Positions 15,253-22,520 of a stretch of 64,000 nt of DNA are shown in pieces. Every line of letters begins with the position of its first letter. Within the stretch, counting starts at the first letter, position 1. The stretch lies in assembly GCA_902791215.1 (NCBI GenBank), contig CADAUZ010000003.1:62001-126000 (forward strand), written 5' to 3'. This DNA is from Oscillospiraceae bacterium. GTDB taxonomy: Bacteria > Bacillota > Clostridia > Oscillospirales > Oscillospiraceae. The position numbers were made by a program, and so were the translations under genes. The notes under the pieces were generated by a model. That model ran no database searches. It was not told the origin of the DNA and saw nothing but the letters and a program-made list of their open reading frames with translations.

Positions 15253-16467
15253 TCACATGATGGCATACATGCCGAACATGGCCATGTAGATGGCGATGAC
15301 GATGAAGCCCGCGATGCCCGCAAGGCCGACCAGCAGCGCAGGTTCCAGCTTTGCCAGGGCGTTGGCGATCGCCATGTCAAGCTCCGCGTCGTAGTACTTG
15401 GCGATGGTGTTCAGCGTCTTTTCCATTTCGCCGGTCTCCTCGCCCACGGCCACCATGTCCACCAGGATGTCGGGCATGAAATTCGCCTCGCGCATGCTCT
15501 GGCCGAGGCCGCGGCCCTCCTCCAGCTTCACGGCGAGCTTGCCCGTCTCGGTGCTCATAAAGTAGTTTGACATGGTTTTGGCGGTGATGGAGATGGCGCG
15601 GGTCATGGGCAGGCCCGAGGCCAGCATCGTGGTCATGGTGTTGGCAAACTCGCTGGCGGCGTTGAGCTCCTGGATGTTGCCGAGGATGGGCACCTTCAAA
15701 ATCCACTTGGCGAAGTTCATGCGCCCTTCCTCGGTGTTGCCGTAGACCTTGTAGAAGATGATGACCGCCGCGATGATGGCAACCAGGATCATCCAATATT
15801 TAATAAAGAAATTGGAGATCGCAATGAGCGCCTTGGTGACGCCGGGCAGCTCGCCGCCCATGCTGTCAAAAATCGCCGTGAAGGTCGGCACGACCTTGAT
15901 CATCAGCACCGCCACGACCGCCACCGCGATAAACAGCACAAACAGCGGGTAGGCCATGGCGGAGCGGACCTTCGCCGCCATCTTGGCCTGCTTGTCAAAA
16001 TGCTCGTGTACGGTCTGGAAGGCCTTGTCGAGGTTGCCGCTCTGCTCACCGGCGGCGATGGTCTCCACGAAGGTCGGGGGCAGCAGCTTCTCGCCGCGCT
16101 CGGCAAAGCTCGCCGCGACGGAACGGCCCGCCTCCACATCCTCGCCCACCTTGAGGAGCATCTTTTTCAGCGGCTTGTCACTGGTCTTTTCGGCGATCAG
16201 GTGCACCGTGCGGGCAATGGGGATGCCTGCGTTGAGGATGATGGCAAACTGGCTGCACATGACGATGAACGCCTTGTTGTTGAGCTTGTTGCCGCCGATC
16301 TCCATATTGAGGAATCCTTCCCCTTCGCCCTTGACCGGCGTCATCTTGATGATGATGGAATGGTTCTGCTTGAGGCGGTCCACCGCGTCCATCTCGTTGA
16401 ACGCCTCAATCACGCCGGAAACCTTCTGCCCGTTGTCGGACATGGCGACATATTTATAAGTAACCAA
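15253..16467 (-). CDS. pilC: Type IV pilus platform protein PilC
   Basis: 404 aa with two T2SSF domains (about residues 70-190 and 275-395) and three membrane helices (near 170-195, 215-240 and 375-400). Family motifs: FCSQFAI-like VMCSQFAIILNAGIP, GEQSGNL and the second-copy equivalent GEETGEM. PilC is the inner-membrane platform on which PilB and PilT act. It starts at TTG 16467 (AGGAAGTG 7 nt upstream). It follows pilT in the same direction after a 175-bp gap that holds a palindromic repeat. Confidence 0.95.
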   Translation of the reverse strand: MVTYKYVAMSDNGQKVSGVIEAFNEMDAVDRLKQNHSIIIKMTPVKGEGEGFLNMEIGGNKLNNKAFIVMCSQFAIILNAGIPIARTVHLIAEKTSDKPLKKMLLKVGEDVEAGRSVAASFAERGEKLLPPTFVETIAAGEQSGNLDKAFQTVHEHFDKQAKMAAKVRSAMAYPLFVLFIAVAVVAVLMIKVVPTFTAIFDSMGGELPGVTKALIAISNFFIKYWMILVAIIAAVIIFYKVYGNTEEGRMNFAKWILKVPILGNIQELNAASEFANTMTTMLASGLPMTRAISITAKTMSNYFMSTETGKLAVKLEEGRGLGQSMREANFMPDILVDMVAVGEETGEMEKTLNTIAKYYDAELDMAIANALAKLEPALLVGLAGIAGFIVIAIYMAMFGMYAIM

Positions 16468-16493
16468 GGGCTATCACTTCCTTTGCTGCTTTT

Positions 16494-16546
16494 GGCTCCC
16501 TCTCCGAGGGAGCTGGCACCAGTGCGCACACTGGTGACTGAGGGAG
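16494..16546. repeat. Dispersed palindromic repeat between pilT and pilC
   Basis: A member of the GGCTCCCTC...GAGGGAG family with inner stem CACCAGTG/CACTGGTG. A short relative is at 16617-16640. These could form hairpins in the pilT-pilC transcript and lower pilC expression. Confidence 0.7.
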
Positions 16547-16642
16547 TCCCCGTCGGTCAGCCGGGCGCAAATCGTGGGGACTCCTTTCGTCACGGCGCTT
16601 GCGGGGGACGCGCCGTGCCACCTCCCTCAGGGAGGGAGGCAA

Positions 16643-17695
16643 TCACATCGCGTTCTTCTTGACAAACTCCCGGTCGTGGGCGTACTGGAGGGCCGTGTCG
16701 CGGGTGATCTGCTGGCTGCGCACCAGGCGGACCAGGGCCTGGTCCATCGTCTGGCCGCCGATGGCGGAGGACGTGGCGATCGCGTTTGCGATCTGCGGGG
16801 TGTTGCCCGCGCGGATCAGGTTCCGGATGGCGTCGGTGACGATCATGAGCTCGCAGGCAAGGCAGCGGCCGCCGTTCTTCTTCGGCACGAGCTGCTGCGT
16901 CAGCACCGCCTGGAGGCACATCGAAAGCTGCAGACGGATCTGGGTCTGCATGCCCTCGGGGAAGACCTGCACAATACGGTCCACCGCGTCGGAGGCGCTG
17001 CCGGTATGCAGGGTGCCGAAGACCAGGTGGCCCGTCTCGGCGGCAGTGATGGCCGTCTCGATGGTGTCCTTGTCGCGCATCTCACCGATGAGAATGACGT
17101 TCGGGTCCTCACGAAGGCTGGCGCGCAGACCGTCGGAGAAGCTGCGGGTGTCCTTGCCCACCTCGCGCTGGTTGATGGCGCAGAGGTCCGGCTTGTAAAT
17201 ATATTCCACAGGGTCCTCGAGCGTGACGATGTGGGCCTTGCGGTGGTGGTTTACATAATCAAGCATTGCCGCGAGGCTCGTGGATTTCCCGGAGCCGGTC
17301 TCGCCGGTGACAAGGACGATGCCCTTGTGCTGGTTCGGCAGCTCCAGCGCGGCGGGCGGCAGGCCCAGCTTTGTCAGGTCGGGGATCTCCTCGCGCAGAA
17401 GACGCAGGGCCGTCGACGGCTCACCCTGCTGCTTGAAGCAGTGGATACGGCAGCGGTTGCCCGCGTAGGTCTCGGCAGAATCCAGCTCGCCGACGCGCAT
17501 GAACTCCTCGTAGGCTTCGTCGCTGCCCGCGAGATCCCGGGCAAGCCGGCGGCAGTCGGCGGAGGTCAGCACCTCGTCGCACATGTTCTCGAGCTGGCCG
17601 TCCTTGCGGTACTTGGGCGGCAGGCCGCAGATCAGATGAATATCGGAAGCGCCGTCCTGCTTGGCCTGCGCTACCAGGTTCTCTATTGTAATCAT
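16643..17695 (-). CDS. pilT: Type IV pilus retraction ATPase PilT
   Basis: 350 aa from ATG 17695 (GAGGGG 8 nt upstream). Motifs in order: an N-terminal PAS-like domain with SDIHLICGLPP, Walker A VTGETGSGKST, Asp box VTLEDPVEYIY, Walker B ILIGEMRD, His box TGHLVFGTLHTG. The C-terminus lacks the exact AIRNLIRE of model PilT but has the related AIRNLIRAGNTPQI, which is diagnostic of PilT rather than PilB. It powers pilus disassembly and so twitching or DNA uptake. Confidence 0.95.
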   Translation of the reverse strand: MITIENLVAQAKQDGASDIHLICGLPPKYRKDGQLENMCDEVLTSADCRRLARDLAGSDEAYEEFMRVGELDSAETYAGNRCRIHCFKQQGEPSTALRLLREEIPDLTKLGLPPAALELPNQHKGIVLVTGETGSGKSTSLAAMLDYVNHHRKAHIVTLEDPVEYIYKPDLCAINQREVGKDTRSFSDGLRASLREDPNVILIGEMRDKDTIETAITAAETGHLVFGTLHTGSASDAVDRIVQVFPEGMQTQIRLQLSMCLQAVLTQQLVPKKNGGRCLACELMIVTDAIRNLIRAGNTPQIANAIATSSAIGGQTMDQALVRLVRSQQITRDTALQYAHDREFVKKNAM

Positions 17696-17751
17696 GGTGA
17701 AATCCCCTCTCTGCATCGCGGATGCATGTCAATGATAAAATAGCGTTGAAA

Positions 17752-17780
17752 TTGACTTTTGTTTATCAATAGCTTATAAT
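17752..17780 (+). promoter_or_regulatory. Promoter of the 66-aa zinc-ribbon gene
   Basis: TTGACT (17752-17757), 17-nt spacer, TATAAT (17775-17780), 34 bp before GTG 17815. Confidence 0.7.
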
Positions 17781-17814
17781 CGCTTTATCTACTTTCAGGG
17801 AAGGTTGTGATATT

Positions 17815-18015
17815 GTGGCAAACATGAAATCCATACATGAAAGGCTCGGCAATACAGTATGCAGACGCTGTATCCGCAAAGCCTACCAGGTCGATCTTGA
17901 GCCGTCCGACTGCTATTATGCCATGTACCCCAGTGCCTGCAGCACCTGCGGCGAAGTCCACAATATCGTCGTCGACCTGCGCAGAAGCGGCAAATGGAAG
18001 CTGCTTTTCAAGTGA
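17815..18015 (+). CDS. 66-aa zinc-ribbon protein inside the pil cluster
   Basis: GTG start with AGGGAAGG about 10 nt upstream. Four Cys in two pairs, CRRCIRK and CSTCGEV, spaced as a zinc ribbon; the rest is basic. It is small, soluble and has its own near-consensus promoter and a clean terminator, on the opposite strand to pilB and pilT which flank it. I do not recognise the family. It could be a nucleic-acid-binding or adaptor protein. A link to the pilus rests on position only. Confidence 0.75.
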   Translation: MANMKSIHERLGNTVCRRCIRKAYQVDLEPSDCYYAMYPSACSTCGEVHNIVVDLRRSGKWKLLFK

Positions 18016-18019
18016 TCCC

Positions 18020-18049
18020 CTGCCCTCCCGTAAAGGAGGGCAGTTTTTT
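18020..18049 (+). terminator. Rho-independent terminator
   Basis: Perfect 9-bp stem (18020-18028 and 18035-18043) followed by TTTTTT. It ends the zinc-ribbon transcript and touches the end of convergent pilB. Confidence 0.9.
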
Positions 18050-19760
18050 AATCGTCTTCGCTGATGACGCGCAGCAGCTCGCTCGATGTGGTGACGCCCT
18101 CGCGCACCAAGCGCAACGCGTTTTCGCGCAGCGACACAAAGCCGCTCTCCGGCTTCTTGAGCTCCGCCTCGATCTCGCCGCGGCTGGCGCCCTCGGCGAT
18201 CATGCGGCGCACCCGGCCGGTGATGATCAGCATCTCAAACACCGCGATACGGCCGCGGTAGCCGGTATCGAAGCACTCCGGGCAGCCCGCGCCCTTATAG
18301 AACTGCACGCCCTCCTCATTCGGCAGGCCAAGATCGGCAAGCTCATCCTCGTCAGGGGTGTAGGCCGTGCGGCAGCGGGGGCAGATGCGGCGCACCAGAC
18401 GCTGGGAGATAACGCCGCGCAGCGCGCTGGAGACGAGGTACGGCTCCACGCCGATGTCCTCCAGACGCTCGATGGTGCCGACGGCATCATTGGTGTGAAT
18501 GGTGGAGATAACGACGTGACCGGTGATGGCCGAGCGCATGGCGATCTCCGCCGTCTCGCCGTCACGGATCTCGCCGACGCCGATGATGTCCGGGTCCTGA
18601 CGCAGGATGGCGCGCAGGCCGTTGGCGAAGGTCATGCCGGTTTTTTCGTTGATGGGGACCTGGTTGACGCCGTCGATGTTGTACTCGACAGGGTCCTCCA
18701 GGGTCACCATGTTGACCTCGGGCTTGTTGAGCTCGCCGATCATGGCGTACATGGTGGTGGATTTGCCGCTGCCGGTGGGGCCGACGATCAGCAGCACGCC
18801 GCTGCGGCACTTGATCATTTTATCAAAGGTCTCCATATCGTGCCCGCTCAGGCCGATATTGTCCTTGTTGAGCTTGCCGCCGCTCTTGTCAAGCAGACGG
18901 GCGACGATCTTCTCGCCGTAAACCGTCGGCAGCGTGGAGATACGCAGGTCGATGTCCTTGTCGCGCACACGCACGTTGAAGCGGCCGTCCTGCGGGATGC
19001 GGCGCTCGGAAATGTCCAGGCCGGACATGATCTTGATACGGGAAATGACCGAGCTCTGCAGATCCTTCGGCACGGTCAGGATCATGCGCATCAGGCCGTC
19101 GATACGCATGCGCACCACCATCTCGGTCTCGCGCGGCTCGAGGTGGATATCGCTCGCGCGCTCGTTGATGGCGCGCTCGATGATGGAGTTGACAAGGCGG
19201 ATGGTGGGGGCGTTGTTGACAGAGTCGTCAATCTGGTTGGAGACGAAGGAGCTGTCCTGCACGGCGGTGTCGTTCCCCTGCCCGGAGGCCTGCTCACGCT
19301 TCATCTCCTCGATGGCGCGGGCCGCGCCCTCGTTGCCGTAGAGCACCTGAATGGCACGCTCGACCTGCGCGGCGTGGGCCACCATGGGCACCACCTTCTT
19401 GCGCACGGCCTTGCGCACTTCCTCGATGGCGTAGAAGTTCAGCGGGTCCGCCATCGCAAGATACAGTTCGTCCTTCTTCTGGCGCACGGGGACGACCTGG
19501 TACTGCTTGGCAATATTCTTCGGCACGGTGGAGGCGAGCTCCGTCGGGATGTTGATCTTGCTCAGGTCCACATACTCGATGCCCAGCTGCATCTGCAGGG
19601 CTTCAATCAGCTGATCCTCCGTGATGATGTTGTTTGCGATCAGCACCTCGCCCAGACGGCCCTTCTGTGTTTTTTGCAGCTCAAGCCCGCGGTCAAGCTC
19701 CTCCTGCGTGATCGTTCCGGCGGCAAGCAGCAGCTCGCCCAGACGACGATAAAAGGCCAT
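18048..19760 (-). CDS. pilB: Type IV pilus extension ATPase PilB with MshEN c-di-GMP-binding domain
   Basis: 570 aa. Residues 6-29 (RLGELLLAAG...LELQ) and 35-58 (RLGEVLIANN...LQMQ) are two tandem copies of the MshEN motif (RLGxxL, small residue, L, L, Q), known to bind c-di-GMP directly. The GspE core follows: Walker A VGPTGSGKST, Asp box VTLEDPVEYN, Walker B IIGVGEIRD, His box TGHVVISTIHT. A zinc-binding tetracysteine loop comes after (CPRC and CPEC). It drives pilus extension and should be switched on by c-di-GMP, linking it to the cyclase, HD-GYP and EAL genes in this window. Confidence 0.96.
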   Translation of the reverse strand: MAFYRRLGELLLAAGTITQEELDRGLELQKTQKGRLGEVLIANNIITEDQLIEALQMQLGIEYVDLSKINIPTELASTVPKNIAKQYQVVPVRQKKDELYLAMADPLNFYAIEEVRKAVRKKVVPMVAHAAQVERAIQVLYGNEGAARAIEEMKREQASGQGNDTAVQDSSFVSNQIDDSVNNAPTIRLVNSIIERAINERASDIHLEPRETEMVVRMRIDGLMRMILTVPKDLQSSVISRIKIMSGLDISERRIPQDGRFNVRVRDKDIDLRISTLPTVYGEKIVARLLDKSGGKLNKDNIGLSGHDMETFDKMIKCRSGVLLIVGPTGSGKSTTMYAMIGELNKPEVNMVTLEDPVEYNIDGVNQVPINEKTGMTFANGLRAILRQDPDIIGVGEIRDGETAEIAMRSAITGHVVISTIHTNDAVGTIERLEDIGVEPYLVSSALRGVISQRLVRRICPRCRTAYTPDEDELADLGLPNEEGVQFYKGAGCPECFDTGYRGRIAVFEMLIITGRVRRMIAEGASRGEIEAELKKPESGFVSLRENALRLVREGVTTSSELLRVISEDD

Positions 19761-19804
19761 GGTGCGTCCTCCCCCTGATTATAAGTTACAATTTGGTAAC
19801 TGTC

Positions 19805-19833
19805 ATTATAGCATTGTCGTTTCTGATTTGCAA
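19805..19833 (-). promoter_or_regulatory. Promoter of pilB
   Basis: Minus strand TTGCAA (19833-19828), 17-nt spacer, TATAAT (19810-19805), about 45 bp before the ATG. Confidence 0.75.
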
Positions 19834-19895
19834 GATTTTCCGCAAGGTTTTTTATAAACCTTCTCCGCGCCCTTTCCTGTTTTTTACTTTTTTAC

Positions 19896-19923
19896 TTGCA
19901 ATTCAGCAGAATGGTAGTATAAT
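19896..19923 (+). promoter_or_regulatory. Promoter of the diguanylate cyclase gene
   Basis: TTGCAA (19896-19901), 16-nt spacer, TATAAT (19918-19923), 63 bp before ATG 19986. Confidence 0.65.
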
Positions 19924-19985
19924 ACACATAGTAAACGATATATTTTGTTTGGAATCCAGGTATAAAAGGAGTTGTCTCGGAACTT

Positions 19986-20915
19986 ATGAGAGACGAAGCG
20001 CGTTTCACAGAGCATGAAACGGGAAACATCCATCGGCCGTATTTTATCATGGAGCTGAGGCTCACACTCTGGCAGGAGCTGCTGATCTCAGCGGCCATGA
20101 TGCTGGTGCTGATCCTGATCGTCGTCCATTTCAACGTCCCCAATCCCAACATGATCCTGATTGCGGGTCTTGTGGTGAGCGCCGCGCTGTTCGGCTATAA
20201 CGGCGGTCTGCTGGCCGGCGCGCTCATGCTTGTGTACTCGATGTACTTTTTCTCCACCGACCACAGCTATGTGCACTACACGACGCTCAATTTTGAGAAG
20301 CTGAACGTCATTCTCATCGGCATCGTGGTGGTGCTGCTGTTCGTGTGTGAGCTCAAGCGCAGCTCCATGCGCGCCTTCAACGAGATCGACGATCTGACAC
20401 AGCGCCTGCAGGAGGACAACATGCTGCTCAAGGAGCTGTCGCTCAACGACGCGCTCACAGGCATACGCAACCGCCTGGCCCTGCGCCATGACTTCAACGC
20501 CTACATCGGCCGCGATCTCTATGTGGTGATGCTGGATGTGGACAATTTCAAGGGGATCAACGACCACTACGGCCACGATCAGGGCGACCGCATCCTGCGC
20601 GTCACCGGCCGCAACCTTGCCGAGCAGTTCGGGCAGGAGCACTGCTACCGCTACGGCGGAGACGAATTTCTGGTGATCCTGCCCAACGTCAGCGAGACGG
20701 TGGTCCGCAGCCAGATCAACTCCATTTTTGAGCTCAGCCCACCGCTGGACAAGAACCATCCCGATACCCGCGCGGGCTATTCCGTGGGCTATGTCGCCGG
20801 TCATGCCGCAGACGACCGCGCCCTGCGCAGGCTCTTCTCCGTCGCGGACGAGCGCATGTACGCCGTAAAGCGCGCCGGTAAAAACCATATCAACGGCGAT
20901 CCCGTCCCGGTGTGA
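19986..20915 (+). CDS. Membrane diguanylate cyclase (GGDEF)
   Basis: 309 aa. Three hydrophobic segments (about residues 30-50, 55-85 and 100-120) form a small membrane sensor region, then a short coiled coil, then a GGDEF domain (about 150-305). The catalytic signature YGGDEFL is intact, as are NDALTGIRNR and DVDNFKGINDHYGHDQGD. No RxxD inhibitory site is obvious upstream of GGDEF. It makes c-di-GMP from two GTP. It is the only intact cyclase in the window and is divergent from pilB, whose product has a c-di-GMP sensor. The start is uncertain: GGAG is 14 nt from ATG 19986, and ATG 20049 is an alternative without a site. Confidence 0.93.
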   Translation: MRDEARFTEHETGNIHRPYFIMELRLTLWQELLISAAMMLVLILIVVHFNVPNPNMILIAGLVVSAALFGYNGGLLAGALMLVYSMYFFSTDHSYVHYTTLNFEKLNVILIGIVVVLLFVCELKRSSMRAFNEIDDLTQRLQEDNMLLKELSLNDALTGIRNRLALRHDFNAYIGRDLYVVMLDVDNFKGINDHYGHDQGDRILRVTGRNLAEQFGQEHCYRYGGDEFLVILPNVSETVVRSQINSIFELSPPLDKNHPDTRAGYSVGYVAGHAADDRALRRLFSVADERMYAVKRAGKNHINGDPVPV

Positions 20916-20945
20916 CTGCTTAAACAGGCGCGTTGTAAAATGCGT

Positions 20946-21034
20946 GTTATCCTGCGTGCAAGTGAAGGATCTTCTCCAGAAAGTTTGCAAAAACCTTCAA
21001 CAGGAAGATCCTTCGTCACTTTGTTCCCCAGGAT
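20946..21034. repeat. Inverted repeat, CTGAGCGAAG-related family
   Basis: Outer arms GTTATCCTG/CAGGATGACAAC and inner arms AAGTGAAGGATCTTC/GAAGATCCTTCGTCACTT make a long imperfect hairpin between the cyclase and the Hpt gene. It may also serve as their convergent terminator. Confidence 0.7.
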
Positions 21035-21076
21035 GACAACATGGTACGCATTTTGCAGCGCGCCCCTTTTCTTTTC

Positions 21077-21421
21077 TCAGTCCGCTATCAGGGCGCGCAG
21101 GGCCTCCCGCTGCGCAAGGATCGCGCGCAAAAGCGCGTCGTAATCCCCGGGCGTCTTGCGGCGCAGAAGCTCCGTCAGCTCCACGACCGGGCGGTACATC
21201 GGCTCGAGCGCGAGATTCCCCAGTGCACCTTTGAGCGAGTGGGCGGCGTTGAAGGCGGCGTCCAGATCGCCGGAGCGAAGTCCCTCTTCCAGTCTGTCGA
21301 AGGCGGCGTCCTCCGCCGCCATGCCGATCAGGCGAAAATAGATGGCCTCATTGTTCAGGCAGCGCTCCATGCCCTCTTCCACATTGGCGCCGTATGCTTT
21401 CAGTTTCTCGATCGTAAGCAC
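21077..21421 (-). CDS. Histidine phosphotransfer (Hpt) domain protein
   Basis: 114 aa, GTG start with AAGGAAG 8 nt upstream. The phosphoacceptor motif is AAHSLKGALGNLAL. It is a stand-alone Hpt, paralogous in layout to the one at 1113-1484, again with no histidine kinase nearby. A perfect 10-bp hairpin (21449-21458 and 21462-21471) sits just upstream of its ribosome site. Phosphorelay role inferred from the family; partners unknown. Confidence 0.85.
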   Translation of the reverse strand: MLTIEKLKAYGANVEEGMERCLNNEAIYFRLIGMAAEDAAFDRLEEGLRSGDLDAAFNAAHSLKGALGNLALEPMYRPVVELTELLRRKTPGDYDALLRAILAQREALRALIAD

Positions 21422-21448
21422 GAAATGATCTTCCTTTCATACTGTTTT

Positions 21449-21471
21449 CCATAAAACACTGTGTTTTATGG
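21449..21471. promoter_or_regulatory. Perfect palindrome upstream of the Hpt gene
   Basis: CCATAAAACA / TGTTTTATGG with a 3-nt loop. It lacks a T run on the minus strand, so an operator or 5'-leader hairpin is as likely as a terminator of the MerR gene. Confidence 0.45.
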
Positions 21472-21525
21472 GAGACCAGTATCACTCTCCGTCATACCGG
21501 AAACATACAAATTACTATTATTTTA

Positions 21526-22362
21526 CTACAGGCTTGTCTGCTTGTCCACCGGTTTTTCCCGTCTGTCATCGGGCTCGACCCTCACACGGACGCAGAAGAT
21601 GAAGCGAAGCTGTTCATCCTTCCGGTCCACCCGGTAGAGGTAAGCCGTGCTGTCGCTGACCGGACGCAGGCCCTGCTCACTGAGAAAGCTTTGCACCGGC
21701 GCAAGGCTCTCCCCGGGGATACTGTCCGTCTCGGTAAGCTCCAGGAAAAAAGAGACATAGTGCCCCTCCGGGAAAACGCTCACATTCTCCGGCAGCGGGA
21801 AGCTCGTCTCGCGCAGAATGCCCTCGTATGTCCCGAGCCCGATGCGCAGCGGCACGCGCTCCGGAAGCTCTCCGGTCTCGAAGTATTGCCGGTCGATGCA
21901 CACGACCAGGGTGAACAGGTCCATATTGTCGATCCAGAGCTTGCGCACCGGGTCATGGTCGTCCGGGTCAAAGTAGCTGTCATACTTGACGCCGAAGGCG
22001 TCGATCAGGCGGATCTCGCCGACGGCCCCGGCGTCCCGCTCATAGTGGCGGTAGCTGAGGCGGAGCATCATCTCCCGGCGCTTGAGACGGCGGATCTCCT
22101 CCTCCAGCTCCCGGATCGTGGCGCGGTAGCTTTCCAAAAGAGATTTGGCGTCCTCGCTGCGATAGGTGCTCTCGATCATGTCAAGCGACAAACTCGACCC
22201 GCGCAGCTTGCGGATATACAGGAGATTCAAAAAGTCCGCGTCCGCATATTCGTAATAACCGTTTTCCGGGTTGCGCTGCGGATTGAGCAGCCCTCTGTCA
22301 CGGTATTTGCGTATGGTTTCGGGGCTCACGCCGCTGAGCCGGGACAGTTCGTTGATCTTCAA
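21526..22362 (-). CDS. MerR-family transcriptional regulator with large effector domain
   Basis: 278 aa from TTG 22362 (GGAGG 8 nt upstream). The start KINELSRLSGVSPETIRKYRDRGLL is a MerR winged helix-turn-helix, split here as KINELSRLSGVSPETIRK then YRDRGLL. A dimerisation coiled coil follows (about 85-115) and a roughly 150-aa C-terminal domain of GyrI-like shape that could bind a small molecule. It is divergent from the flavin reductase at 22521, whose promoter has the MerR hallmark: a dyad in a 19-bp spacer. It is very likely the activator of that gene. The effector is unknown and may be the reductase substrate. Confidence 0.9.
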   Translation of the reverse strand: MKINELSRLSGVSPETIRKYRDRGLLNPQRNPENGYYEYADADFLNLLYIRKLRGSSLSLDMIESTYRSEDAKSLLESYRATIRELEEEIRRLKRREMMLRLSYRHYERDAGAVGEIRLIDAFGVKYDSYFDPDDHDPVRKLWIDNMDLFTLVVCIDRQYFETGELPERVPLRIGLGTYEGILRETSFPLPENVSVFPEGHYVSFFLELTETDSIPGESLAPVQSFLSEQGLRPVSDSTAYLYRVDRKDEQLRFIFCVRVRVEPDDRREKPVDKQTSL

Positions 22363-22432
22363 GACGCGCACCTCCAGAATATGGAAAAACGGTACATCAT
22401 GAGAAAAAATCACAAAATTTTTGATCTTTTTC

Positions 22433-22463
22433 TTGACCCTGTCCCCGGGACAGGGTTTACATT
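22433..22463 (+). promoter_or_regulatory. MerR-type promoter with operator in a 19-bp spacer
   Basis: TTGACC (22433-22438), spacer of exactly 19 nt, TACATT (22458-22463). A perfect dyad, ACCCTGTCCC/GGGACAGGGT around one C, occupies 22436-22456 inside the spacer. Over-long spacers twisted by the bound activator are the defining feature of MerR promoters. Confidence 0.85.
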
Positions 22464-22520
22464 ATGAACAGAGCTATTATACAGCATGCACAAAATTTTT
22501 CAAGTAAAGGAGAGTAAATC

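Noticed and set aside
17994..19778. 594-codon plus-strand frame opposite pilB
   Set aside because: Composition is His/Asp/Gly-rich antisense of PilB with no domain. It includes the terminator of the 66-aa gene.
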